Shown here: one piece after another, positions 44,069 through 57,192 of the stretch
Layout: each line of letters opens with the position of its first letter
How positions within the stretch are numbered: the first letter of the stretch is position 1
From: Adiantum capillus-veneris
Taxonomy: Eukaryota; Streptophyta; Polypodiopsida; Polypodiales; Pteridaceae
DNA length: 64,000 nucleotides
Direction: 5' to 3'
Assembly (NCBI GenBank): GCA_014529385.2
Contig: CM043948.1
Location: 24,798,451-24,862,450, forward strand
Program-made: the position numbers and the translations under genes
The notes under the pieces: generated by a model
What the model was told of the DNA's origin: nothing
Databases searched by the model: none
Seen by the model: only the letters and a program-made list of their open reading frames with translations

Positions 44069-47000
44069 TCACATCCTCCCGCCTGCAGCTGCAGCCCCTT
44101 CCTCGTTGGTTTCCCTAGCCTCGTCCTTCACATACTCCTCAATCAAGGTCTGCTGTCGCTGACTCAGACTCCTAATAGAAGCATGAGTCCACACAAAAAA
44201 ACCATAAGTGAACAACACCCCTATCAACAATTAAATTTGAAACCGGGTATTAGAAGCCCATACGTTGGGATGGTGACTTGGAAATGGATAAATTGATCAC
44301 CCGCAAATGCAGAATTTACAGCTCGGATACCTGCATCAACAATTGTGTGACAGACAAAAGTATTAAATGTGACAACAAAATGACAAAGCATTCATGTGGG
44401 TTCATGAGCTTTACCTCTATTCCTCAAAACTTCCTTATGACCATGCTGTGTTCCTGGCCGTACCTGAAAAAAAAGGAGAAGCAAGCTTTTACTAAGATGA
44501 CAAGCTGACTATCGAACAAATAGAATGTTGTTTGATACTCGCAATTTGCAACTAAAATATTAACTGCTGCTTGTTTGGTTTGCTAAAGCAAGAATAGGAC
44601 TGTGAGGACAAATGCTCCCTCGCTCAGTTACATACACACAATATCTACATATTGACATGAAGGCATACAAAGGAAACTTGCGAGACAGTAAATTTGTGCT
44701 TGAGCATTTTGCAGGCTACATCAAAATTTGCTGTACCATTACCTTAAGTATCACGTCACCACTGAGGGTGGGCACTTGTGCTTTACCTCCAAGAATAGCC
44801 TGAATGCAGAGGCATGGTTAGTCTAGACCCTACACTTTGAAGAGTGTAAGCAATAGAGCAAAGAAACCAGTTCCCACAATACCGTAGCAAAAGAGATGGG
44901 TATGTCAACATGGACATTGCTTCCTTCTCGCCTAAATACAGGGTCTGGTAGAACCTGTATCATCCAAAATACGTTACAATTCTGCTCTACGAGGGATTTA
45001 AGGCAGAAGTACGCCAGATATTTGGGACACCTACCTTAATTATAACAAAAACATCTCCTGGAACACGGGACTGTGCTGAGTAGCCGCCACCTCCAGGCAC
45101 ACGTACGGTGTTATCATTATCAACGCCTAACAAACAAACAAGAAAAGCCATCCGCATTACATAAACGGGCACACTCTACCCTTTTCAACACATGAGCTTT
45201 TCAGTTTCATTTTAGTTAGCTTCAATGGGCGTTTGAATGTGAGGGACAAGCCCCTGAAATGTGCCCCTGTACTCTCTAAAGAGAATTTTGATGAGCATAT
45301 TTAGCATAACACTATCTGCAATGAGAAGTATGTGCGATAAATTGACAACGGATTCAAGAATTTGTAAGAGCAGGGTGTAACATTCTTCAGAAAGGCGAAA
45401 GCTGATAAAAAAGGTCTTCAGATAAAAAACACTATTCTCAGAGTGTCCCAATTGACACACAGATGTAAAACACTTCATGCAGAAGTATAAAGGTCGCTTG
45501 CACTTCTCAAGAGTTCCAAGGTACCACTTACCAGCTGGAATACTGGCTGACACAGACTTCCTGGCTTTAACAGTACCCTTTCCACTGCATTTCCCACACT
45601 TTTCCTGCCAACTAAAAACTTTAAGTAACGAACACGTAAAGGCACATTCCTGGAGTCGCTCATGAATTGTGACACGTACCGAAACAGATTCTCCTGAACC
45701 TCCACATTGTGCACATGTTGATTGGAATAAGAACCCCAAAGAAGGTCTCTGCACGCTCTGCACCAGATTGATATATGTGTCAATTTCCAACAAATTATTT
45801 TACGACAACTGTCTATGTATTCTAGGAATCACAAAATGAGTATGGACATGCAGTCAGTTAAAGAGTGCAACCTAAAATCCAAATGACCCCAGAAATAAAC
45901 CCAATCAATAGGAACCTTGGGAAGCCACAATACTTAAACTAAAACTAAAAAAATAGTTATAGATCTATCTAAACTGAGAAGTTAAATTATTATAAACATA
46001 GTCTTGTCTATTCAAGATGTGTAAAATATGCAACTACCCACCATTCCCGTCCCATTACAACCCCTACAAATTTCAGGTCTAACTCCTGGAGGCACACCAG
46101 TTCCACCTACAAAAGACAAGGGATGAGTTACAAACGCTTAGTAACTATCTGAAATTAAGGAATTAACAATATTCATAAGCTTACTGCAAGCATCACAAGG
46201 AGCAGCCGCAGAGAAACTAACAGATTTTGTGCAACCAGAAATAGCTTCTCTAAAAGTGATGTCCAAGGAAACCTGCATGTACGAAACACTTCATCAGTTT
46301 TCCCATCTACAATGGAAAGTAAGCTCTGATCCATGGCTGAAGGAGCTTACCTTCACATCATCCCCACCCCCACCCATTCCTCCACCACCCTTCATTGTCT
46401 TAAAGAGCTGCAATAATCCACTAGAATGTAAGGTGAGAATACCAACAATAAGGAGCAACATACCACATTGAATAATCCCAGGCATGCTTGTGCATGTGAC
46501 TTATTTACGAGCTCTTTTACATCACGCCAGCATGATAAAGATACAAACAACAAAACCCCTATTTTTCCAATTTCAATAACATGATCATTCTGGCAAAAAC
46601 TGAAGTGATAAACAAAAAAGAAAATGTCACCCATCAATGAAGACTGTAAAAGGGCACAGTTGCAATATATAACAAGACAAATTCAGAATAAGCACAAATC
46701 CACCTTCAAAAGAAAAGTGCAAGTTATTAACTCATGATAGTCACACATGGTAGACGTCGAAAAAACATGCAAAACATTTGCTACATACCACAACCCTTTA
46801 CCGATGCATCAATGCTCAATAATAAAAAACCGGTACTAAGAACCGATACATACTCCCACATGCACTTACCTAGACTAATCAGGGAGAAGCCCAAAATAAA
46901 GGCAGTTGCCAGCTAAATACTCTTGGTGGACATCCAAGACATGACAACCTATCTGTTCTATCACACATCCCCATTGACATCACAAGCGCCTACTGGTGGG

Positions 47001-50000
47001 TGTAGAATTCGATATGGACGTGTGCACTTGCACGCATGCGTGCGCACAAACACACACACTGATAGTACATCAACATAAGCGATACTTGAATACAAACGTA
47101 CACATACTCAGTTTCAATCATAAGGACATAATTTAGTGCAATGGGCCACACAAACACACACATAAGGGAAACCAAGGTTCTTTCATGGCTCTGAGATGCA
47201 TGGTAGACTCGGCCATAATGACGCTCGCCACTAAAAGAAGCATGAGAAGAAAGAGACACTATAAAAACAAGATGAGGAGGCACGAAGGCCTGCTAAGTTA
47301 AGGAGTGATGAGGGAGAATTAGTTTAAATACGTGCCCATAATCACATATAATGTGAAAGGTGCACATTACATATCAACATTTTGAAACAAAATAAAATGA
47401 GAAAGAAGTAAAATAAAAACCATAAAATTTAAATTTAAAACACAAAAAATATTTTAGTGCTTTTTTCATAAGAAAATATAAACTTAATAAACATAGAAAA
47501 TAATAAAACAAGATAGCATTTAGAAGACTATGATGTCTTTCTATTCACAAGACTTTCAAGGCCCCTTGGGACACTTGTCAAGCAATGAACATTGAACGAC
47601 CTTCACCCATAGTGCACTAAGGCCAAAAAGCTACTTGTGACAAGACAGAGAATTCACACAAAAAGCTTGTAAATTTAAAACTTCACAAAAAAATCCATGT
47701 ACTTGTATTGCCTTGAACAAGAGATACAGAACTTTATCATCAAATAGTGAAAATAGTGATTTGAGATGTGAATTTCGTAATTAGAACTCCAATAAGTGAA
47801 CCTATCATATCCAATTAACAGATTTTGACACTACAGAAGGCAACTCCCAACCTGTCTGTCTTCCTCAGAGTAAAGAAAGAGGCATCTTCACATTTTCAAG
47901 TAAGGTCAATCCAAAGTGTTCAAAGTCCCCATTAAATCAAAGAAACAGAACCCTCTTCCATTACAGCTGCAAAGAACAGCCCAGTACTCAAGTACCAAGA
48001 GAAACAAGTTGTCCTTGGGGTACGCCCTTGGGGGAAACGGAGGCACGTCACGTTCCACCAGGGGGGCTGGGGGGGATGCTCAGCCTTCTTTGTAAGAATT
48101 ATGATACCTGAGGTGTTAGGTTTTCGCAAAACAACTTAGTTGCTTAATAAGTGCCTGTCACCAATCTATTACTGACAGCATAGTGACCCTTGAGCAGCGA
48201 AGAGAAATTACAATTTGACTATAACAAAACAAGATAAAAACCTATAAAAAGGCAACGAGAGGGGTATGCATGTGTATGAGTGAAGATATGCTATGGCAAG
48301 GGATCAAGAATGAAGGACATTAAAAATTCAACCCAATCGAAGACACTCCCACAGTTTTCATATTTCTTTTGCTCACACAAAAGCTGCACAAATTAAAAAG
48401 CAACCTTTGCTTAAATTCTTTGAGCGCATGCAGCAAAACTACAGAAGGCAGTTACAAAACCGAAACTTTTATTATGTTTTTTTGTATCGAGACAACACAA
48501 AAGCATTACCTCCTCAAAACCTCCAAAACCACCAAACCCACCGAAACCTCCGAACCCACCACCAAAACCCCCAAATCCACCGAACCCCGGCCCAGCACCA
48601 CCAGATCCAACTTTTTCATAAGCTTCATGTCCTAGCTGTAATCACACAAGAATCAGGCTACTGAAATCAGTGCAAGCCATTGATTGGGTCCGTGTGCTTG
48701 TATGCCACTAAACAATATCTAGTAATCGTTTCAATGGTGCTTAGAGGATAGTGCCTCTTAGACAGAGCAATTATATAAGTACAAGTGGCCACACCCTGCA
48801 TATGGGAAGATGATGTGAAGAATAATTTAAAAAAATCAGAAACCTTATCGTATGAAGAACGCTTTTCCTCATCCTTCAAGGTCTGTATTTTGAGAAAAAA
48901 ATATCAGTATTTGCGCCAGGCAACTAAACTCAATGTTCTGACATAAAATCTATCAAAATTTATCACAACCTCATAAGCACGGTGAATTTCTTGGAACTTC
49001 TTTTCTGCATCCGGATCCCCCTTGTTAGTATCAGGGTGATGCTTTTTGGCAAGCTGCCAGAAAATACTTTACATCATATACAAGCTTTCAACTTATTTGC
49101 TCATAATTGTATACCAGTTAGACAGTGTAGAATGTACCCCATAGTAGGCCTTCTTGATTTCTGATTGGCTGGAACCCTTGCTTACACCAAGGACATCATA
49201 ATAGTTCCTACCTGCCATGGCTTGGCCTTCAAGAACACGGTACCAGAAAACAAACAGCGATCTTTATTTTGGTATCCTGAGACAAGTTAAGCAACCAATT
49301 TAAACTTCACAAGCATGAACGATTCAACTCGCATGTCACTGAGTACCTGAGGAATGAAAGCATCGCTTTTCGTTCAGACAACAATGCCTTATTTGCTGAT
49401 TTGACTTGCGAACTTTACATTTTGTTTCAGTACAAGACCCATGAACTGTGATAGAACACAAAGTAAGTGCTTAGCAAACTGAATAAACATCACTATACAT
49501 GAAAAACTAGGGGAAGCTTAGAAACCTGAGAAGCAGGCCCACGAAGATTCAAGACTATGAAAACATGCCCTTTGGGCATTAAGATCAAACCCGGGTTGGT
49601 TTGCCTGATCCTGCACATTTACATAGTATTAGTTCCACAAAAATACAAGGCTAGGGCAATCATAGATCAATGAAGAGCTTCTTTTTTATGGTGATCAAAA
49701 TAAGCATTATGAACAATTTAAATTACAGGATTGACCTAAAAAAAGTTCAAATGTGCTTGGTAGCTGGCTGCCAAAAAAGTGCATCCTCTTATTATACAGT
49801 GCCAAACCACTCAAACTACAAATAGAGGATAGAAAGGTCTTAGCTGCCGCAAAAAAAGTGTATCCTGTTACACTGCTTTGCAGTGACGAACTGCTCAAAC
49901 TAAAAATTGACAATAAAAAGGTCTTCACTGAACTTGGGCTGTTCACAAAATATGAAGAGAGTCAAAGCACACTTTGATAAGAAATGGCCACCCCAACAAG

Positions 50001-50666
50001 AATGTTGTCAAATCGTGACAGCTTTCCTTCTCAAAGTACTTCCAACAAGTAGCCTGAATAAGCAATTTGGGATCCTTTGCAATAAAGCACCCTTCAAAAA
50101 TCTTTCACGTCTATACAATGCACTGATGTTGACACGAGCACCTTCATGAAACTTCCTTCAACCAAAACTTGGTCTAAGCATAATGCTTGCAAAAATCTCC
50201 CTTGCCAACTTTCCCTTTGTTTTCTCATTCACGCAGCAAAAAAAATTCTGCTAGGTCAATTAATGTTCGGTTTAGTTCAAGGTGCAAAACTGTCAGGTTT
50301 CGATAGATGCCAGAACATAACAGCTCTCCCTCAAAGAAAAGGTGCATCATGCAAGCACTCTACTAGGTAAGCCTCTAGCAAAGCATTCAACACAGCCTAA
50401 ATAAATTTTCCAAAAAGCTTCTATGCATGTGAGATAGTCAATGCTGGCACATCGACAGACTTCCATGCAGACGACCACTTGCAACCACGCGCGGCATCCA
50501 ATATCAAAACTAAACATTGCGAGGTTGTCTACAGATTTCTTTCTCCTTATGACGGGCTCTAAGACGGCCATTGCTCCGCGAAGCAATGTACGCGACGAGG
50601 GCGTACCTTTGAGAAGCTCCAGGGTCCCTTCTGCAAGCAGCGCCTGAGAGTAGAAAGTCGCCCCAT
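44069..50666 (-). CDS. Mitochondrial type I DnaJ/HSP40 (GFA2/Mdj1-like), 17 exons
   Basis: Co-chaperone that stimulates mitochondrial Hsp70. Exons by eye: 50666-50607, 49610-49526, 49211-49138, 49053-48970, 48882-48844, 48635-48510, 46407-46351, 46272-46185, 46106-46042, 45757-45680, 45604-45532, 45126-45035, 44954-44883, 44799-44743, 44463-44415, 44330-44264, 44171-44069. All introns are GT-AG and phases agree, giving 1269 nt or 422 aa. Presequence [14 protein letters not shown] and ACFHS suggest mitochondrial import. The J domain starts [13 protein letters not shown] and has [11 protein letters not shown] with intact HPD. The G/F region is about twenty G and F residues. The four zinc motifs are [24 protein letters not shown] and CGKCSGKG, all eight Cys present. 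The C-terminal domain includes [30 protein letters not shown] and VRPGTQHGH. Exon 3 may instead start at 49226, and exon 10 nine bases later. The 2.1-kb intron after the G/F exon is the longest. Confidence 0.9.
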
Positions 50667-50883
50667 CGCTTGTACAGACTGCTCTTCTGCTCCCGTGAGC
50701 TCCCGCTTAAACCCTAGACCCTTGTCTAACGTAGTCACCAACAAATAGAAACTGAAGCTTACAACGACCCGTCTGCCGGAGCATGTGCCAATGCATTGTT
50801 TTAATGTTTTGTGGACAAAATGTGGCAAGAGCTCTCGGAAAGTTCAAAAGAACCGAAATTAGGCACGTGTGAAGTTGGTCTCT

Positions 50884-50885
<2 letters not shown>

Positions 50886-50932
<47 letters not shown>

Positions 50933-50952
50933 TGTGTGTGTGTGTGTGTGTA
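50886..50952 (+). repeat. Compound (GT)n(GA)n(GT)n microsatellite
   Basis: GT run, a short GA run, then GT again, about 220 bp upstream of the DnaJ start codon. It would lie in the promoter or 5' UTR. Confidence 0.95.
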
Positions 50953-51573
50953 TGTTTTGTTGCACTGCGGGGACATGCGAGGGACAGATGTTGAGTTGTG
51001 GATGCGTGCAGATCGAAGTTTATGCTACCTACATCTCAGAGGTATCTGCTGGTGAATGTAAAGTAAACGTCACTTTCCTTTGTTTATCTTCCTATGAACA
51101 AAAATGCTTTTGTTATATTGTTGGTTTGAATCCTTTTTTGTAGTGATATTTGATATTTGTGTAGCTAAGAAAGACACCGGTTTGTATGCAAGTGCGATTG
51201 CCATTGCATGTGCGCATGTAAGAGTGCATCGTGCGTGTCGATGAGAGTGTGTCTAACGACATAGCCAGCGGGCTGTTACATAATTGTAGAAGGCAACAAT
51301 GGAGGCTTGCTTGCACGATGTGTGAACACAAACAATGTGCACATACAACTCTAAGAAGCAGCATGTTAGTATGATTGCGCTTCCTAGTTCCCGTTAATAG
51401 AGCTCGTAGAACCTCTATTGTATAGAGCATCCAATTCATGGAAATATTGACATGTCGTCGCATCTTCTAGTCTTTTAGCCATGCCATTAGCAATCTCCTT
51501 CCACAGAGGACCTTTTGGGCCTATCTTTGCAAACTTTGTGTGGAGGTTACTATGGAGCTCAATTAGATGAAGT
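50953..51573. other. Unassigned sequence
   Basis: No gene recognised between the microsatellite and the copia insertion. Short open frames on both strands have no known motif. It may include the upstream part of the decayed kinase gene seen beyond the copia element, but I cannot read kinase motifs here. Confidence 0.3.
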
Positions 51574-51799
51574 TGTTGGAATTAGGGTTGCAGAGAAACG
51601 CACACAGCTTGGAGAAGACGAAGGAAGCTCAAGGCACACAATAGAGAGTGTGTTACTTAGTATGCAATGGAAAGATAGATAGCCCTAGAGTGATGGGCGT
51701 ATATACAATGCTCGGGGGAAAAACCTCCTAAAGAGGGGAAAAATGCCCCGGCGGTCTTAGTGTGTTCACACACATCACTACCGCAAGTATATGGTAACA
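51574..51799 (-). repeat. 3' LTR of copia element
   Basis: 226 bp. The polypurine tract lies at 51800-51810 on the element side. Confidence 0.92.
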
Positions 51800-51874
51800 A
51801 ATCCCCCCTGGAGTGATGCAGTGAACGAGAGCTGGCACATGAGTAAAGGGAAGTGCCATGCCATGAGAACATGA

Positions 51875-54258
51875 TCAGTCCACAAAGGGGAGTAAGCCCA
51901 AAGCTTTGCGAAAAGCTTCAAGCTTCTCACGAGACAATGCTTTTGTGAAAAGATCTGCAAGGTTGTCCTGTGTTGGCACATAAGCCAAGTTGATCTCTCC
52001 TGCTAAGAGCCTCTCCCTGACATAATGGTAATGCACCTTAATGTGCTTTGTGCGAGCATGAGAAACTGGGTTCCTTACAACTGCCAATGCGCTCTGACTG
52101 TCAGTGTAGATGGTGTTGGCAGTGTCCTGTCCAACACCCAAATCAGCCATAAGGCGTCTGAGCCATACACACTCAACCGTAGCTATGAAGACTGCCCTGT
52201 ACTCAACCTCACAACTCAAAGTGGCCACAGTAGGTTGCTTCTTGCTCAACCATGATATACATGAACTACCAAGCATGAAACAAAAACCACTTGTGGACAC
52301 TCGCGTGTCAAAACAACCAGCCCAATCTGAGTTTGAAAAAGCATGTAAGTCAAGCGGCAATGATCCCCCCTTGGGATAAAACAAGCCAAGATGTAAAGTG
52401 CCACTAAGGTAGTGGAAAATCCTCTTGACATCCTGCCAATGCTTAGACCCTGGGCTATGCATAAATCTGCTGACCTGTGAGACTGCAAACTGAATATCTG
52501 GCCTCGTGTTGCATACATAAATGAGGCAGCCAAAAGCAGTTTGGTAAAGAGTGACATCAGCAAGATCGCCAGCATCATGTAGACTCAACTTCAAACCTGT
52601 TTCCATGGGAGTGGCAATAGGTTTGCAATCCTCAAGTCCAAACTTACATAGCAATGTCTTTATGTAACTTTTTTGACACAAGGCAATACCACCATCACAT
52701 TGCTTAAACTGTATACCCAAGTAATGATGCAATAGCCCGAAATCTTTCATCTTGAAAGTAGCATTCAAATCAGCCTTAAATTCAGAAATATGTCTCTCAT
52801 TTGGTCCAGTGATCAGCAAATCATCGACATAAAGAACCACAATGAGAAGTACATCACCCTCACTCTTTACATACAATGTGCTTTCTGTTGGACTGTTACA
52901 AAAGCCTCATTTGACCAAATGAGTGTCAGCTTTCTCATACCAAGCACGAGGAGATTGCTTTAACCCATACAAAGCCTTCTTACATCTACACACTTTGTCC
53001 TCTTGTCCTTTTATGACAAAACCGCGAGGTTGCGTTACATAAACTTCCTCAAATATGTCACCATTCAAGAAAGCAGTAACAATGTCTGATTGATGTACAT
53101 CCCAACCAAAATGAGCTGCCAATGCACATAGAAAACGCACAGCAGTCATACGACAAGTAGGAGCAAAAGTCTCTTCATAATCTATGCCTTTTTGTTGTGC
53201 ATAACCCTTTGCAACAAGTCGAGCCTTATGGCGATCGATCTCACCATCCGGCTTGCGTTTCAGCTTGTAAACCCACTTCATACCAATGGCCTTTTTGCCA
53301 AGAGGCAAATCACATAAATTCCATGTGTCATTTTCTATAAGTGCATCATATTCTGATTGCATGGTAGCCATCCAATTTTCTGAATTCTGTGCTTCATCAA
53401 AAGACAGAGGCTCCTCAACATCATGTAAGCTAGACACAGCCAAAGCATAACAATGTGATGCATAAGATGCATGGCGAGAGCCTAAACAAGTACGACTAGA
53501 CAAAGGTGCATCCAATTTACTGTCACGCAAAGTGTGCACCAGCCATTTTGGCATACCTCTAGCTTGCTCATTTTTAGCCCTTTCCAGTACATCTGCATCA
53601 GTAATACGTTGATCTGTAGCATTTTTAGAAACCCCCATAGGCTGTACATTTGCCTCATTGGAACTTACATTCATATTTCCACCACTGAAAAGAGGCAACA
53701 AAGTGTCATAAATGTCATGTGAGCTTCCATTACTGTCTCTAGTACATGACAGCAAGGGCTGAACAGAATCTTCCACAAACACTACATCCCATGAAACTAG
53801 AATACGCTTTGTTTGTGGATGATATAACCTGTAACCTTTGCTTTCAGTACTATAACCAACAACAATACATTTGACAGCCTTCTCATCCATTTTTCTGCGT
53901 TGTGTTTGTGGCACCAAAGCATATGCCAAACAGCCAAAAACACGCATGTGCTCAATAGAAGGCTTTCTATCGTGCCATACTTCATATGGAGTAATAGACT
54001 GCAAGGCTTTTGCAGGACACCTCTTTAGTACATAAGTGGCACACATGATGGCCTCAATCCAAAAGAATGCGGCAAAGCTTGACCTTTGACCATACATCGT
54101 GCCATTTCCGTCAGTGACCTGTTTTTCCTCTCAGCAACACCATTTTGCTGAGGTGTATAAGGCACTGTACATTGGTGTTTTATCCCACGACTAGCCAGAA
54201 ATGCATTAAATTCATGAGACATATACTCCCCCCCTCGATCGGAACGGAGGGTGCCCAT
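51875..54258 (-). pseudogene. copia pol: integrase end, RT, RNase H
   Basis: Minus strand: LRSDRGGEY and PQQNGVAERKNR (second and third integrase catalytic residues) at 54025-54258. After a frameshift, one frame (52907-54097) has integrase C-terminal FGCLAYALVPQTQR and RT (WVYKLKRKPDGEIDRHKARL, QSDIVTAFLNGDIFEEVY, KALYGLKQSPRAWYE). After an in-frame stop, 51875-52876 has catalytic VLYVDDLLITG and RNase H (CEVEYRAVFIATVECVWLRR, IYTDSQSALAVVRNPVSH, TKHIKVHYHYVRE, DLFTKALSREK). These are the enzymes for copying and inserting the element. All motifs are intact except for the two breaks. Confidence 0.9.
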
Positions 54259-54267
54259 AGTACATTT

Positions 54268-56140
54268 CTATACATTTTCAACCATAGCCAAAAATTGTTT
54301 GAAGCACATAAAAACTTCGGACTTCGCTTTAAGCGGAAGTACCCATCCATGCCTGGAGTAATCATCAATGAAAGTCACGAAGTACAGGTAATTGCCCAAG
54401 GACGGAGTTTGCATGGGCCCACAAACATCACTATGCACAAGCTGCAACCTGCATGTGGCCCGAATTGAACCATCCTTTGGAAACTTAGAACGTTGCATCT
54501 TACCCAAAATACAGCCTTCACAAACATGTTTGACAGGTGCTTCAAGAGGCGGCAAAGAAGCAACCATATCAGACTTCTGCAAACGCAGCAAACTGACAAA
54601 ATTCAGATGACCAAAACGTGCATGCCAAAGATTTGCATATGAAATAGCCCTTGAATCTGCAACAGCATTTGCAAAATTTTGTCCACACTTGTCATACAAA
54701 GTGAGCTTATACAACCCACGGCACAAAAGGCCAGATGCAACAATTTCATCACCAAAATTGAGATCATGAAATGTACATCTGTCATCCACAAATTTGATTA
54801 CAAGTCCAAGTCTAGCAAGTGCGGATACAGACAAGAGATTCTTCTTGATCCCAGGTACATAAAGTGTATCAACAAATGTGAAAGAACTGCCATTTGCAGT
54901 CGTAAGCACAACCTTTCCAACTCCCTGAACCGGATAAGAGGCATTGTTGGCACAAGTGACTGAATTACCACGAGGGACAGACTCGAGAGAGGTAAACAAT
55001 TCACGATGTGAGGTAATGTGCTTTGTAGCACCACTGTTGAAATACCACACATGTGAATCTGCACCTGACAAGCATGCATCATGGACAACAGGATTGTAAG
55101 TGCACTCTGCGCTAAAAGCCCATTCTGCATCAACATCAGCAACACAGTCTCCTTTCACAGAAGAATCAACAACGGCTGCATTTGTAGTGGAACCAGCATT
55201 TGCAGTGGAACCACCCTCTTTCTTCTTAGCCTCTTTGGCCTTCAATTTAGGACACGACTTGATCAAGTGATCATTAGCTTTACAATAATGGCAACGCATC
55301 TTCTTTTTGCCCTTATCACCAAAATTTCCAGACGAATTGCTGCTAGCAAAAGCATTAGGAACAAACGTTTTGCCACTCGCAACAGAACCATAGGAAGTGG
55401 CTGCATTGCTATTACCACCCTTTCTTTGAGAACCAATAAAAGCCTGTTCAACTGCACGCTGCCTAGTTCTTTTTTTTTTGGAAAGTGACTCTTGCAACAA
55501 CAATGTGCATAATGCATCAAACTTGACAACTTCTGGATTTCCTTCGGTCATCAGTCTCCAAGTGCTAGCAAAAGTCTGGTAGGAATCTGGTAAGGCATCA
55601 AGAACAGTCTGCACAAGGGAACTGTCTGAAATGACTTCACCTGCAGAAATAAGTTGCTCATTGATATCCTTGACACCAGCAAGGAAAGTGTCCATATCAT
55701 CTTCCTCATGCATAATCTTCGACTCCAGCTCTTTACGCAGCAAAGCAATTTTAGCCTCATTGCGACTTGCATAAAGACCAGCCAATATATCCCAAGCTTG
55801 TTTTGCAGTTTTTGTTGAACGAATGTGAGGAACAATGGTGCGCTTCACAGACAACACAATCAATGCATGAGCCTGTGCATCCTTTATATCCCAACAAGCT
55901 TGTTCTACCGTAGGCAAAACAACTCTAACAGCAGCAATCCTTGCAGCAAGACCTACAACATCCTCAACATCGCCTACATCCTCAGAACCAGGACGTACAT
56001 CAATGCCTTGCACAATGTTCCAGATGCCCTTTTGACACAAGAACATGTTGCATCATATAAGCCCACATAGGGTAGTTGTCCCCATCCAACATGTCCTCGA
56101 CAGCAAACATCTTGAACACATCCGTGTTGTTGTCAACCAT
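54268..56140 (-). pseudogene. copia gag, zinc knuckle, protease, integrase N-terminus
   Basis: Starts MVDNNTDVFKMF at 56140 and shifts frame near 56030 into a 592-codon frame. It contains a gag (QAWDILAGLYASRNEAKIAL, VQTVLDALPDSYQTF), knuckle CHYCKANDHLIKSC, protease-like VWYFNSGATKHIT (NSG where DSG is usual), GAG-pre-integrase LWHARFGHLNF with CEGCILGK, and the integrase start (LVHSDVCGPM, YFVTFIDDYSRHGW). It ends at an in-frame stop at about 54266, shortly before the GTLRSDRGG motif of the next segment. The Asp-to-Asn change in the protease would abolish activity. Confidence 0.88.
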
Positions 56141-56488
56141 GGTAAATGCTGCACCTGAAGTGAAAACTGGCCGAAAATAGGAGAAATGGAGCGGGAACAA
56201 CGTGTGCTATATAGCACAAACCATAGAAGAGTGTAAGGCACCTGTTATGCACAAATCGGCACTGACTGAGATTCTGCACAAAATGACGTAATAGCATGTG
56301 CAGTACTGCCTGTAGTGGAAACGGAATCCGAAATGAGCTCGAATCAGAAATCTGAGCAGACTAAGCTCTTTGAGCTTACCCGAAATATTTATCGACCTGC
56401 GAACCCTTGCCAAACCTCACTGTAATCGGAGAAAGTGAGCAGGTGTGTGCTGGAGCAGCTGGCGACTAAGCCCGGGAGGACGTAACCT

Positions 56489-56501
56489 GCTCTAATACCA
56501 A
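56489..56501 (-). promoter_or_regulatory. Primer-binding site of copia element
   Basis: Minus strand TTGGTATTAGAGC, one base from the initiator tRNA-Met type site, next to the 5' LTR. Confidence 0.85.
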
Positions 56502-56502
56502 T

Positions 56503-56729
56503 TGTTGGAATTAGGGTTACAGAGAAACGCACTCTGCTTGGAGAAGACGAAGGAAGCTCAAGGCACACAATAGAGAGTGTGTTACTTAGTATGCAATGGA
56601 AAGATAGATAGCCCTAGAATGATGGGCGTATATACAATGCTCGGGGGGAAAAACCTCCTAAAGAGGGAAAAAATGCCCCAGCGGTCCTAGTGTGTTCACA
56701 CACATCACTACCACAAGTATATGGTAACA
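56503..56729 (-). repeat. 5' LTR of copia element
   Basis: 227 bp, followed on the plus strand by the GAAGT target duplication. Confidence 0.92.
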
Positions 56730-56734
56730 GAAGT

Positions 56735-57190
56735 GCCTTAGGTTTCAGCCATCTTTTGTTGCTTAACATTTGAATTTCTTGGATACTAGGACAAGGTTTA
56801 ACATCATAGTGGGTGTGACAGCAGGTCTGGAGTATCTGCACAGTGGGTTGGATGAATTCTACTACATAGAGATGTAAAGGTAGCCAATGTGATGCTAACA
56901 TACATGATGGAGGCAAAGCTCGGTGATTTCAGGCTTGCTCGCTTGATTTGACCATGCCTTCTTTAGCAAAAGTAGGGAATGTTAGTGAGAATGAGGAGAT
57001 GCAAAAATGGAGAAGTGTACCACACTTGGCCTTCCTTACTGTCGAGTTGGTCCAAACACAAGACCATTTATGAGAGAAGTCCATCAAGCCTTGAAGGGTT
57101 GTGTTGTCTTGCCACCACTACATTCATGGACTTTATTGTTAAGTATGGAGCCTGATTTACCCTTGTAATTTTCTGTGGTAAAAGCGCACA
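56735..57190 (+). pseudogene. Receptor-like kinase C-terminal relic
   Basis: The plus strand reads RFNIIVGVTAGLEYLHSGLDE, then after decay ANVML and AKLGDFRLARL (catalytic loop and DFG region, DFR here). The end reads VGPNTRPFMREVHQALKG and VLPPLHSW, as in L-type lectin receptor kinases. Stops and frameshifts are present and the HRDIK loop is destroyed. The copia element inserted at its left edge. Confidence 0.7.
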
Positions 57191-57192
57191 TT

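Larger units (their letters stand above)
51574..56729 (-). mobile_element. Nearly complete Ty1/copia retrotransposon
   Basis: LTRs 51574-51799 (226 bp) and 56503-56729 (227 bp), TGTTGGAATT...GGTAACA, differ at about eight bases and one indel. The 5-bp target duplication GAAGT is perfect (51569-51573 and 56730-56734). The primer site (minus strand TTGGTATTAGAGC) and polypurine tract (CAGGGGGGATT) are present. The polyprotein order gag, protease, integrase, RT, RNase H is that of copia. Only a few lesions were seen: a frameshift near 56030, a stop at about 54266, a frameshift near 54070 and a stop near 52905. Confidence 0.93.

Noticed and set aside
45212-45793. 193-codon minus-strand frame across the DnaJ region
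   Set aside because: It is an exon (45757-45680) read through into introns. The following zinc-motif exon (45604-45532) is in a different phase, and splice sites fit the multi-exon model better.
48369-48664. Plus-strand frames rich in Thr, Pro and Lys
   Set aside because: They are the reverse strand of the G/F-rich DnaJ exon (48635-48510).
50707-50976. Frames through the GT/GA microsatellite
   Set aside because: They are Cys/Val or His/Thr/Ser repeats produced by the dinucleotide run.
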